DNA from: JBHJHK01 sp050330975
GTDB lineage: Bacteria > Pseudomonadota > Gammaproteobacteria > Competibacterales > Competibacteraceae
Direction of reading: 5' to 3'
Length of the DNA: 22,388 nt
NCBI GenBank assembly: GCA_050330975.1
Contig: JBHJHK010000326.1
Span: 1 to 22,388, forward strand
A program made the position numbers and the translations under genes. The notes below the pieces were generated by a model that worked only from the letters and a program-made list of their open reading frames with translations, did no database searches and was not told where the DNA came from. Below are positions 16,444-22,388 of the stretch, piece by piece. Every line of letters begins with the position of its first letter. Within the stretch, counting starts at the first letter, position 1.

Positions 16444-16952
16444 AATGCGATACATGACTCGTCGTCACCGTAGGGATTTCGATGGCCTAGCGAGGAGATA
16501 ATGCGGGATTCTAGGGCTTCCATGGCAGCAGCCCTCGAGTCGGTGTCGTGGTCGTAGCCCAAAAGGTGCAGCGTGCCATGGACGACCAAATGGGCCCAAT
16601 GGGCCTCTAGGGCCTTGCCCTGGGCGGCCGCTTCGCGGCTCACCAGGGGGGCGCAGATGGCGATGTCCCCCAAGTAATCCTGGGTGACATCGGCGGGAAG
16701 GTGAAGGGGAAAAGCCAAGACATTGGTCGGCCCTACCTGGTGGCGGTAGGTTTGGTTGAGGGCGGCTCCCTCGGCTTCGCCGACGATGCGCACGGTGAGT
16801 TCGACGGCCCTTGGATAGTCGACGGCCAAGAGGGCCGCCGCGACCCAGCCCTCAAAGGCGGCAGTGCTAGGCAGCGACGGCGGTTCTTCGCCTTCGTCTT
16901 CGCCGTCAAAGCCCGTTTGGACGGTCAAGGTCAAAGGGGGCGTCGCCGTCAT
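16440..16952 (-). CDS. ybeY: rRNA maturation endoribonuclease YbeY
   Basis: Single-strand metallo-endoribonuclease used in 16S rRNA 3'-end maturation and ribosome quality control. The protein is 170 residues, usual for the family. The zinc motif HGTLHLLGYDHD supplies His125, His129 and His135, and the conserved GPTNVLAFPL and YLGDIAIC blocks precede it. An acidic insertion (GFDGEDEGEE) near the N-terminus is unusual but in a variable region. It is translationally coupled on both sides: its ATG overlaps the phoH stop and its TGA overlaps the corC start, both as ATGA. Genomic pairing with phoH and corC is classic for this gene. Confidence 0.96.
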   Translation of the reverse strand: MTATPPLTLTVQTGFDGEDEGEEPPSLPSTAAFEGWVAAALLAVDYPRAVELTVRIVGEAEGAALNQTYRHQVGPTNVLAFPLHLPADVTQDYLGDIAICAPLVSREAAAQGKALEAHWAHLVVHGTLHLLGYDHDTDSRAAAMEALESRIISSLGHRNPYGDDESCIAL

Positions 16953-17965
16953 GGGGAATCCCCGGGGGGATCGCCACCGATGCCATCGCCCCGAGCCTCA
17001 AAGCGGGCATAGGCGTTGACGATGCGCTGCACTAGGGGATGGCGCACCACGTCTCGGGCGCCGAAGTGGGTCATGCTGATACCTTCCACACCCTCTAGGA
17101 CCTGGAGGGCGTGGCGCAGGCCCGAGGCCACATTGCGGGGCAAGTCCACTTGGGTGACATCACCGGTGATGACCGCCGTGGAGCCAAACCCCAGGCGCGT
17201 CAGGAACATTTTCATCTGCTCAACGGTGGTATTTTGCGCTTCGTCAAGGATGATAAAGGCCTCGTTGAGGGTACGACCCCGCATGAAGGCCAGGGGTGCT
17301 ATTTCTATAATACCCCGTTCGAGGGATTTGACCACCTGGTCTGGCCCCATGAGTTCGTAGAGGGCATCGTAGAGGGGCCGCAAGTAGGGGTCGACCTTCT
17401 GCACCAGGTCGCCGGGCAAAAACCCCAACCGCTCCCCCGCTTCCACCGCTGGGCGCACCAAGATCAAACGCTTGACTTCACTGCGTTCCAGGGCCTCTAC
17501 GGCACGGGCGACGGCCAAGTAGGTTTTGCCCGTCCCCGCGGGGCCGACGCCGAAGTTGATGTCACAGCGCACCATGTTGTAGAGGTAGCGCTTTTGATTG
17601 ATGCCGCGGCCTTGAATGGAGCCACCCTTGCGGAAACGGATGACCACCTCCTCAAAGGATGGAGCATCGCCGTCGAGAATTTCCAGGTTGGCGTCTTGGA
17701 GGAAGGTCTGCACGTCTTGGGCTTCGAGGGTTTCGGCGGCCGTGCGGTCGTAGAGGGCTTCGACCACGGCTTTGGCTTTGGCGGCGACCAGGGGATCGCC
17801 TATAAAAGTGAAGTGATGACTGCGGTTGTTGATTTCAACCTTCAAGTGCTTCTCGATGATGTCGAGGTGGTGATTCTGGGGGCCGCAAAGGGCGAAGAGC
17901 CGAGCGTTGTCGGCGGGCTCCAAATCCAGCTGGACCACCTCGGGCGCTGCTTCGTCGGGGGGCAC
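16949..17965 (-). CDS. ybeZ: PhoH-family ATPase (YbeZ)
   Basis: Cytosolic PhoH/YbeZ ATPase of 338 residues, functionally linked with YbeY in RNA metabolism. The N-terminal KH-like region (about 20-75) is followed by a P-loop GPAGTGKT at 141-148, the LVRPAVEAGERLGFLPGD block, and Walker B FIILDEAQN with TTVEQMKMFLTR. The sensor motif is VITGDVTQVDLP, and the C-terminal HFGARDVVRHPLVQRIV segment is typical. The start is GTG at 17965, only 4 bp after the miaB stop, with no clear ribosome binding site, so translation coupling to miaB is likely. The stop overlaps the ybeY ATG. All catalytic motifs appear intact. Confidence 0.95.
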   Translation of the reverse strand: MPPDEAAPEVVQLDLEPADNARLFALCGPQNHHLDIIEKHLKVEINNRSHHFTFIGDPLVAAKAKAVVEALYDRTAAETLEAQDVQTFLQDANLEILDGDAPSFEEVVIRFRKGGSIQGRGINQKRYLYNMVRCDINFGVGPAGTGKTYLAVARAVEALERSEVKRLILVRPAVEAGERLGFLPGDLVQKVDPYLRPLYDALYELMGPDQVVKSLERGIIEIAPLAFMRGRTLNEAFIILDEAQNTTVEQMKMFLTRLGFGSTAVITGDVTQVDLPRNVASGLRHALQVLEGVEGISMTHFGARDVVRHPLVQRIVNAYARFEARGDGIGGDPPGDSP

Positions 17966-17969
17966 GCGT

Positions 17970-19337
17970 CTAGGCCATCAGGGGGGATGGGTCGAGGGGC
18001 CGGGCTTGCTCGGGGCAAGCCAGTAGGCGACCCCGCAGGGAATTGGGCATGGCTTCGGTGATGATCACCTGGGCGAAGTGCCCGATGAGTTCCCGGGGTC
18101 CATCGAAGTTCACCACCCGGTTGTTGGCCGTGCGTCCGGCCAGTTGCCGGGGGTCGCGGCGGGCGGGGCGCTCTACCAACACCCATTGGGAGGTGTTGAC
18201 CATCCCCTGGCTCACCTTGGCCGCCAGGGCCTCCAGGCGCCGTTGGAGGCGGGCCAAGCGCTCCTTCTTCACCGCCAAGGGTACGGGATCGTCCCACTCG
18301 GCGGCGGGGGTACCAGGCCTTGGGCTGTAGATAAAACTGAAGCTGTGGTCGAAGCCGACAGCGTCGATGAGGTCCATGGTGGCCTCGAAGTCGTCATCGG
18401 TTTCCCCGGGGAAGCCGACGATGAAATCCGACGATAGGCTCAGGCCGGGGCGCGCCTGGCGCAGGGCCGCCACCTTGGCACTGTAGTCGGCCACCGTGTG
18501 GCCGCGCTTCATGCGCTGCAGGACGGCATCAGAGCCGCTCTGCACCGGCAGGTGGAGGTGGCTCACCAGCTCGGGCACCTCGGCAAAGGCCATGACGAGG
18601 CTATCGGTGACTTCCACGGGGTGGGAGGTGGTAAAGCGGATGCGGTCGATGCCGTCGATGGCGGCCACATAGCGAATGAGCAAGGCCAAATCGGCGCTGT
18701 CGCCGTCGCAGGTCTCGCCGCGATAGGCGTTGACGTTTTGACCCAACAAATTGACTTCCCGCACCCCTTGTTGGGCGAGGGACACCACCTCGGCGATGAC
18801 GTCGTCCAGGGACCGACTCACTTCTTCCCCGCGGGTGTAGGGCACCACGCAAAAGCTGCAGTACTTGCTACAGCCCTCCATCACCGACACGAAGGCTGGG
18901 GGCCCCTGGGCCCGGGGCTCGGGGAGAAAGTCGAATTTCTCCACCGCCGGAAACGAGACATCCACGGCGAAGCGCCGGGCTTTGGCTCGCTCTAGGAGTT
19001 CGGGGAGACGATGGAGGGTCTGGGGGCCGAACACCATGTCGACCTCGGGGGCCCGAGCCAATAACGCCTCCCCCTCTTGACTGGCCACACAACCACCCAC
19101 CCCAATGACAAGGGCTGGGTTGGCGGTCTTGAGGGGACGCCAATGGCCCAACTGGGAAAAGACCTTTTCTTGGGCCTTCTCCCGAATGGAACAGGTGTTG
19201 AGCAGCAGGACGTCGGCCTGGTGGGGATCGTCGGTGAGTTCGAGGCCGTGGGACTCCCGGAGTACCTCGGCCATTTTGGCCGAATCGTACTCGTTCATCT
19301 GACAACCGTGGGTTTTGATGAAAAGCTTTTGACTCAT
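17970..19337 (-). CDS. miaB: tRNA-2-methylthio-N6-dimethylallyladenosine synthase MiaB
   Basis: Radical-SAM methylthiotransferase that converts i6A37 to ms2i6A37 in tRNAs reading UNN codons. It has 455 residues, within the usual range. The N-terminal UPF0004 domain has the three auxiliary-cluster cysteines Cys12 (THGCQMN), Cys49 (LLNTCSIREKA) and Cys83 (GGCVASQ). The radical-SAM cluster is Cys156/160/163 in GCSKYCSFC. Other family blocks are LGQNVNAYRG, SGSDAVLQRMKRGH and SDFIVGFPGETDDDF. A C-terminal TRAM domain covers about 378-440. ATG 19337 gives MSQKLFIKTHGCQMN, a standard beginning. It is first gene of the minus-strand operon leading to lnt. A candidate promoter lies upstream at 19382-19408. 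Confidence 0.97.
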   Translation of the reverse strand: MSQKLFIKTHGCQMNEYDSAKMAEVLRESHGLELTDDPHQADVLLLNTCSIREKAQEKVFSQLGHWRPLKTANPALVIGVGGCVASQEGEALLARAPEVDMVFGPQTLHRLPELLERAKARRFAVDVSFPAVEKFDFLPEPRAQGPPAFVSVMEGCSKYCSFCVVPYTRGEEVSRSLDDVIAEVVSLAQQGVREVNLLGQNVNAYRGETCDGDSADLALLIRYVAAIDGIDRIRFTTSHPVEVTDSLVMAFAEVPELVSHLHLPVQSGSDAVLQRMKRGHTVADYSAKVAALRQARPGLSLSSDFIVGFPGETDDDFEATMDLIDAVGFDHSFSFIYSPRPGTPAAEWDDPVPLAVKKERLARLQRRLEALAAKVSQGMVNTSQWVLVERPARRDPRQLAGRTANNRVVNFDGPRELIGHFAQVIITEAMPNSLRGRLLACPEQARPLDPSPLMA

Positions 19338-19368
19338 GACCTGCGCAGTGCGCTAATGTATGGGCGCT

Positions 19369-19396
19369 TTGGCGGAATATTGTTATATCTTAAAAT
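19369..19396 (+). promoter_or_regulatory. Candidate sigma-70 promoter for cca
   Basis: TTGGCG at 19369-19374 and TAAAAT at 19391-19396 with a 16-bp spacer, in the one clearly AT-rich part of this area. It points towards cca, whose ATG is about 83 bp downstream. The match is good but read by eye, and it overlaps a candidate promoter on the other strand. Confidence 0.45.
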
Positions 19397-19408
19397 ATTG
19401 TTTGCCAA
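19382..19408 (-). promoter_or_regulatory. Candidate sigma-70 promoter for the miaB operon
   Basis: On the minus strand, TTGGCA at 19408-19403 and TATAAC at 19387-19382 with a 15-bp spacer, about 45 bp upstream of the miaB ATG. The spacer is shorter than ideal. It interleaves with the cca candidate promoter on the other strand, so the two could compete. Confidence 0.35.
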
Positions 19409-19478
19409 CGGACCCAGTGGATTGTATCAATCGATATCCTATCCCATTCGTCGACAGCTGGGTAGTAGCGAGAATCCC

Positions 19479-20654
19479 ATGAATATTTATTTAGTGGGCG
19501 GCGCCGTGCGCGACGAATTGCTGGGCTTGCCGGTCACCGAGCGGGACTGGGTAGTCGTCGGCGCCACCCCCCGGGAACTCCTGGACCGGGGTTTTACCCC
19601 TGTGGGCAAGGACTTTCCCGTTTTCCTCCATCCCAAGACCCGGGAAGAATACGCCTTGGCCCGCACCGAGCGCAAAACCGCCCCGGGCTATCGCGGCTTT
19701 GAGGTCCACGCCGCCGTCGATGTCACCCTCGAGGAAGACTTACAGCGGCGAGACCTCACGGTCAACGCCATGGCCAAAGATGCCGAGGGGCGCCTCATCG
19801 ATCCCTTTGGCGGGCGGCGAGATCTGGCGGCGCGACAGCTGCGCCACGTCTCGCCGGCCTTTGTCGAGGATCCAGTGCGCATCTTGCGGGTCGCGCGCTT
19901 CAAGGCGCGTTTTGCCGCCTTGGGGTTTACCGTGGCCCCAGAGACCACGGCGCTGATGGCTGCCATGGTCCAGCGGGGGGAGGTCGATGCCCTGGTGGCC
20001 GAGCGGGTGTGGGCGGAACTGCATCGGACCTTGGCCACCGCCAATCCCGCGGCGTTCTTCCAGGTATTGCGATCCTGTGGCGCCCTGGCGCGGTTGTTTC
20101 CCGAACTCGACGCCGCCTTTGCCCTCGAGGACTGCCGCTGGCCCAATCGCGCCGAAGCTCTGTTGGCTTGCCTGGATCGGGCGGTGGCTCAAGGGGCCTC
20201 TAAACCCGTACGCCTGGCCGCCCTGCTCCACGATTTGCCTCCCAAGCCCGGGGCGGAACGGGCCCGAGAAGTGTGTCAGCGCTGGCACAGTCCCAACGAG
20301 TATCGGGACTTGGCCGTCGCGGTGGCCGAGCACTGGCGCACGCTGAGCCAGCCCCTAGACGCCGAGGGAGTACTCGGGCTGTTGGAACAGACCGATGCCC
20401 TGCGGCGCCCGGAGCGCTTTGAGGCCCTTCTCGCCGTGGGAGAAGCCGTCGCAAAGGGGCGCTGGGATCGATCCGTCGCCGAGATGGCAGCCCATTTGCG
20501 CCAGGCCTTGGCGGTGGCCGCCCAGGTGTCGGCCCAACCCCTATTGGCCCAGGGTTACCGTGGCAAGGCGCTCGCCGGCGCCCTGCGGGCCGAGCGCCGG
20601 CGAGCCATCGCCGCTTTGACCACCGCGGCCTTCCCTCATTCCCCCGAGGCGTGA
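19479..20654 (+). CDS. cca: CCA-adding tRNA nucleotidyltransferase with degenerate HD domain
   Basis: Adds or repairs the 3' CCA of tRNAs without a template. The protein is 391 residues against 412 in E. coli. The N-terminal polymerase part is very close to the bacterial type: YLVGGAVRDELLGLPV, the metal-binding pair in ERDWVVVG (Glu21 and Asp23, where E. coli has two Asp), DFPVFLHP, EEYALARTERK, RRDLTVNAMA and EDPVRILRVARFKAR. The C-terminal HD part is shortened. LLHDLPPK keeps the HD pair, but the histidine-rich segment after it and the His-containing segment before it, present in E. coli Cca, are missing. So the extra phosphodiesterase/phosphatase activities are probably lost. ATG 19479 gives MNIYLVGGAVRD, the canonical start. 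It heads a plus-strand group with mobA and the adenosyltransferase. Confidence 0.95.
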   Translation: MNIYLVGGAVRDELLGLPVTERDWVVVGATPRELLDRGFTPVGKDFPVFLHPKTREEYALARTERKTAPGYRGFEVHAAVDVTLEEDLQRRDLTVNAMAKDAEGRLIDPFGGRRDLAARQLRHVSPAFVEDPVRILRVARFKARFAALGFTVAPETTALMAAMVQRGEVDALVAERVWAELHRTLATANPAAFFQVLRSCGALARLFPELDAAFALEDCRWPNRAEALLACLDRAVAQGASKPVRLAALLHDLPPKPGAERAREVCQRWHSPNEYRDLAVAVAEHWRTLSQPLDAEGVLGLLEQTDALRRPERFEALLAVGEAVAKGRWDRSVAEMAAHLRQALAVAAQVSAQPLLAQGYRGKALAGALRAERRRAIAALTTAAFPHSPEA

Positions 20655-20660
20655 GCCTCG
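20645..20660 (+). repeat. Perfect hairpin with the cca stop codon in its tetraloop
   Basis: CGAGGC at 20645-20650 pairs with GCCTCG at 20655-20660 around GTGA, a GNRA-type tetraloop. The TGA in the loop (20652-20654) is the cca stop. No T-run follows. It resembles the arrangement at 11723-11740. It may stabilise the cca 3' end within a cca-mobA transcript. Confidence 0.4.
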
Positions 20661-20696
20661 GCCTCAGCCATCGTCTGCGGAGTTGGAACTTTTGCC

Positions 20697-21305
20697 ATGG
20701 TTCCCCTTTCCCATCTGGAAGTCACAGGCGTCATCCTGGCCGGCGGGCGAGCTCGCCGCATGGGAGGACGCGACAAAGGTTTGATTCCCCTGGCCGGCAA
20801 GCCCATGGTGAGCCATGCCATCGAGGCCTTGGCGCCCCAGGTGGGTCAAGTGATCATCAACGCCAACCGCCATCTGGAAGACTATCGCCGCTGGAACCAC
20901 GACGTGGTGGAGGACGACTCAACCATCGGTGACTTTTGCGGCCCCCTAGCGGGGGTCCTAGCCGCCATGGAGCACAGCGACCGACCTTGGCTTTTGACCG
21001 TGCCCTGTGATTCACCTCTGCTGGCCGGCGATTACGCCCAACGCATGATCCAGGGTTTGACAGCGGCCCAGGGGGTCATTGCCGTAGCCAGTAGTGGAGA
21101 GCGCCTACAGCCGGTTTTCGCCCTACTCCAGCGGGCTTTGGCCGCCGATTTGCGCCGCTACCTCGTCACGGGAGGACGCAAGATCGACCAGTGGTTCGCC
21201 GAACACCGGGCTGCGACCGTCGACTTCAGCGATCGACCCGAGATGTTTCGCAACGTCAACACTCCAGAAGATTTGCAGGCGCTAGAGGGGGAGCTAGGCG
21301 TCTAA
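20697..21305 (+). CDS. mobA: Molybdenum cofactor guanylyltransferase
   Basis: Transfers GMP from GTP to molybdopterin to make the guanine dinucleotide form of the molybdenum cofactor in the cytosol. The protein is 202 residues, typical of MobA. The nucleotide-binding signature is VILAGGRARRMGGRDKGLIPLAGKPM read across residues 12-37, with Lys27 as the conserved lysine. Further blocks are GDFCGPLAGVLAAM and the metal-binding VPCDSPLL. ERLQPVFALL and FRNVNTPEDL close the domain as expected. The ATG at 20697 has only a weak purine stretch upstream. It lies 42 bp after cca and 37 bp before the cobalamin adenosyltransferase. No other molybdopterin genes are in the window. Confidence 0.94.
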   Translation: MVPLSHLEVTGVILAGGRARRMGGRDKGLIPLAGKPMVSHAIEALAPQVGQVIINANRHLEDYRRWNHDVVEDDSTIGDFCGPLAGVLAAMEHSDRPWLLTVPCDSPLLAGDYAQRMIQGLTAAQGVIAVASSGERLQPVFALLQRALAADLRRYLVTGGRKIDQWFAEHRAATVDFSDRPEMFRNVNTPEDLQALEGELGV

Positions 21306-21342
21306 GCGCCCTTCGATTGCGCCATCTCGCGAGGAACATCCC

Positions 21343-21921
21343 TTGGGAAACCGACTGACAAAAATCTATACCCGTACCGGCGATCAAGGCACCACGGGGC
21401 TTGGCGACGGGAGTCGTATCGACAAAAACCATCCTCGCATTGAGGTCATTGGCGATATCGATGAATTGAACTGCACTTTGGGGTTGGTCCTCAGTCAGTC
21501 CCTCCCAGAGGAGGTACGGGAATGCCTCTTCGACGTACAACATCGGTTGTTCGACTTGGGGGGCGAGCTGAGTATGCCGGGTTATCAAGCCATCACGGCA
21601 GATGACGTCACTGTTTTAGAGCAGCGTCTCGATGCCTTCAACGAGGCCCTGCCACCCCTCAAGGAATTCATTTTGCCCGGAGGCAGTCCAGCGGCGGCCT
21701 TCTGTCACCTCGCCCGAGCCACCTGTCGGCGGGCCGAACGGCGCACGGTGGCCTTGGCCAAGGAAGAGCCCCTTTCCAAAGATTTACAGCGCTATATCAA
21801 CCGCCTGTCGGACTTACTGTTTGTGATCTGTCGGGTGGTGTCTCGCCACGAAGGTGGCTCGGAGGTACTGTGGCGGCACGATCGCCGTCCCAAGCCGCAA
21901 ACGCCGGAGCCCCAGGGCTAG
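21343..21921 (+). CDS. Cob(I)alamin adenosyltransferase, PduO type
   Basis: Transfers the adenosyl group of ATP to cob(I)alamin to form coenzyme B12 in the cytosol. The protein is 192 residues. The ATP-binding N-terminus is KIYTRTGDQGTTGLGDGSRI (7-26), followed by RIEVIGDIDELN. The C-terminal helices carry RATCRRAERRTVAL and YINRLSDLLFVICR, which are diagnostic of the PduO family and not of the unrelated CobA/BtuR family. The start is TTG at 21343, supported by GAGGA 9 nt upstream and by the usual position of the KIYTRTGD motif. It is the last gene of the cca-mobA group. A small hairpin at its stop codon and a T5 run follow, then an rRNA-type promoter. Confidence 0.95.
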   Translation: MGNRLTKIYTRTGDQGTTGLGDGSRIDKNHPRIEVIGDIDELNCTLGLVLSQSLPEEVRECLFDVQHRLFDLGGELSMPGYQAITADDVTVLEQRLDAFNEALPPLKEFILPGGSPAAAFCHLARATCRRAERRTVALAKEEPLSKDLQRYINRLSDLLFVICRVVSRHEGGSEVLWRHDRRPKPQTPEPQG

Positions 21922-21932
21922 CCACAATTTTT
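21908..21932 (+). terminator. Weak candidate terminator after the adenosyltransferase gene
   Basis: AGCCC at 21908-21912 pairs with GGGCT at 21915-21919, at the TAG stop codon. TTTTT lies at 21928-21932, 8 nt after the stem. The 2-nt loop and the gap before the T-run are not ideal, so this is only a possibility. Some termination is expected here because a strong promoter begins about 10 bp later. Confidence 0.25.
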
Positions 21933-21942
21933 CACCTGGTGC

Positions 21943-21970
21943 TTGACAGTCTGTATTTGGGCTATATACT
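21943..21970 (+). promoter_or_regulatory. Strong sigma-70 promoter, rRNA operon P1 candidate
   Basis: A consensus TTGACA at 21943-21948 and TATACT at 21965-21970 with a 16-bp spacer. Upstream is a short A/T stretch (ACAATTTTT, 21924-21932) where an UP element would lie. This is the best promoter match in the window. No coding region follows it for over 400 bp, which suits an rRNA operon leader. Confidence 0.75.
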
Positions 21971-22168
21971 TGCAAGCCTTGCAGATGAGGTGGCGCAGTT
22001 CAGGCCTCTGAAGTGTTTGAAGTATCAGGTAAAGTTGGCAGTTACAGTCCGAGGCTGAGAGCGTGTTGTGCTGGATTTGTATTGTTCTCGGTCTGTCGGT
22101 GTTGTTGAGGTTTCAGAAGGTCCCCTCGCGGTGTTTGTGATTGGTCGGTGAATGGGTTGCGCGGGGGG

Positions 22169-22197
22169 TTGACTGGTTGGTTTGGTTGAAGTAGTAT
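22169..22197 (+). promoter_or_regulatory. Second sigma-70 promoter, rRNA operon P2 candidate
   Basis: TTGACT at 22169-22174 and TAGTAT at 22192-22197 with an ideal 17-bp spacer, about 227 bp downstream of the first promoter. Tandem P1/P2 promoters are typical of proteobacterial rRNA operons. Confidence 0.65.
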
Positions 22198-22270
22198 TTC
22201 GGACTTCCGCTTACGGATTGGGACCAGTGGCCCGGTCTGACGAGAAACCCCGATTGAGCCTGAAGTTGAT

Positions 22271-22293
22271 GAGCGCGGCTGTACGAAGCGCTC
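22271..22293 (+). promoter_or_regulatory. boxB-like hairpin of the rRNA antitermination site
   Basis: GAGCGC at 22271-22276 pairs perfectly with GCGCTC at 22288-22293 around an 11-base loop. It ends 18 nt before the boxA-like element, matching the boxB-boxA order of E. coli rrn leaders, where Nus factors assemble an antitermination complex. Confidence 0.62.
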
Positions 22294-22311
22294 TGGCCTG
22301 GTTTTCTCCAA

Positions 22312-22322
22312 GTTCTCTAACA
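22312..22322 (+). promoter_or_regulatory. boxA-like antitermination element
   Basis: GTTCTCTAACA differs at two of eleven positions from the E. coli rrn boxA core GCTCTTTAACA, which binds NusB/S10. Its position after a boxB-like hairpin and two promoters supports the call more than the sequence alone. Confidence 0.65.
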
Positions 22323-22388
22323 AGATGACGAGATGCTTGAAGGGGTGGTTTGCCGTTGAGGCGGATCACCGAGGTGTGTGGCATTAGA

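Larger units (their letters stand above)
21971..22388 (+). ncRNA. Probable rRNA operon leader (pre-16S), 16S gene beyond the right edge
   Basis: 418 bp with no credible gene and visibly lower G+C than the rest of the window. It starts after a strong promoter and contains a second promoter at 22169-22197, a boxB-like hairpin at 22271-22293 and a boxA-like element at 22312-22322. Near the right edge (22374-22383) GTGTGTGGCA resembles CTGTGTGGGCA, which follows boxA in the E. coli rrn leader. A short palindrome GCAAGCCTTGC (21972-21982) lies near the expected P1 start. No 16S sequence is reached, so the rRNA assignment is inferred from the order of these elements. Confidence 0.7.

Noticed and set aside
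22042..22323. A 93-codon minus-strand frame inside the rRNA-leader-like region.
   Set aside because: Composition is Pro/Asn/Gln/Arg-rich without domains, and it covers two promoters and the boxB/boxA elements on the other strand.

Overview
The window is high-GC bacterial chromosome (about two thirds G+C by eye) from a gammaproteobacterium or close relative. The evidence is an Escherichia-type CCA-adding enzyme, GlnRS, the GlrK/QseE-QseG-GlrR/QseF signalling trio, and the miaB-phoH(ybeZ)-ybeY-corC(ybeX)-lnt operon. Non-ATG starts are common (TTG at 885, 7505 and 21343; GTG at 5182, 10484 and 17965), and many neighbours overlap by 4 bp. I cannot name the genus.

Layout from left to right. (1) Positions 1-1361, minus strand: a very short HlyD-like membrane fusion protein, then the N-terminal part of a C39-peptidase protein that runs off the left edge. 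This is probably a peptidase-containing ABC exporter of the bacteriocin/RiPP type. (2) 1497-2454: a small three-helix membrane protein and a HExxH putative metallopeptidase. The start codon of the latter overlaps that of the next gene, a two-domain Sua5/TsaC threonylcarbamoyl-AMP synthase (2453-3424). (3) glnS on the minus strand (3491-5182), preceded by about 220 nt of closely packed hairpins. The last hairpin is terminator-like in the glnS direction. (4) 5516-8839, plus strand: histidine kinase, a miniature QseG-like coiled-coil protein, and a sigma-54 response regulator. Next come a GNAT-nitrilase fusion (8901-10487) and a lipoprotein aminopeptidase (10484-11761). (5) 11731-12684, minus: an NDUFA9-like SDR protein. 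12901-13917, plus: an exported HtrA-like protein that has lost its catalytic triad. (6) 13927-19337, minus: the miaB-phoH-ybeY-corC-lnt operon (written here in transcription order). (7) 19479-21921, plus: cca, mobA and a PduO-type cobalamin adenosyltransferase. (8) 21922-22388: a lower-GC gene-free stretch with two strong tandem sigma-70 promoters, a boxB hairpin and a boxA-like element. This reads as the promoter and leader of an rRNA operon whose 16S gene begins just past the right edge.

Most of the window is housekeeping, with a strong tilt towards tRNA and ribosome maturation: t6A synthesis, Gln-tRNA charging, ms2i6A modification, CCA addition, YbeY and an rrn leader. The parts that deserve most attention are the exporter at the left edge, the structured RNA-like region upstream of glnS, the head-to-head genes with overlapping start codons, the reduced QseG, the degenerate HD domain of Cca, and hairpins that hold stop codons in their loops.
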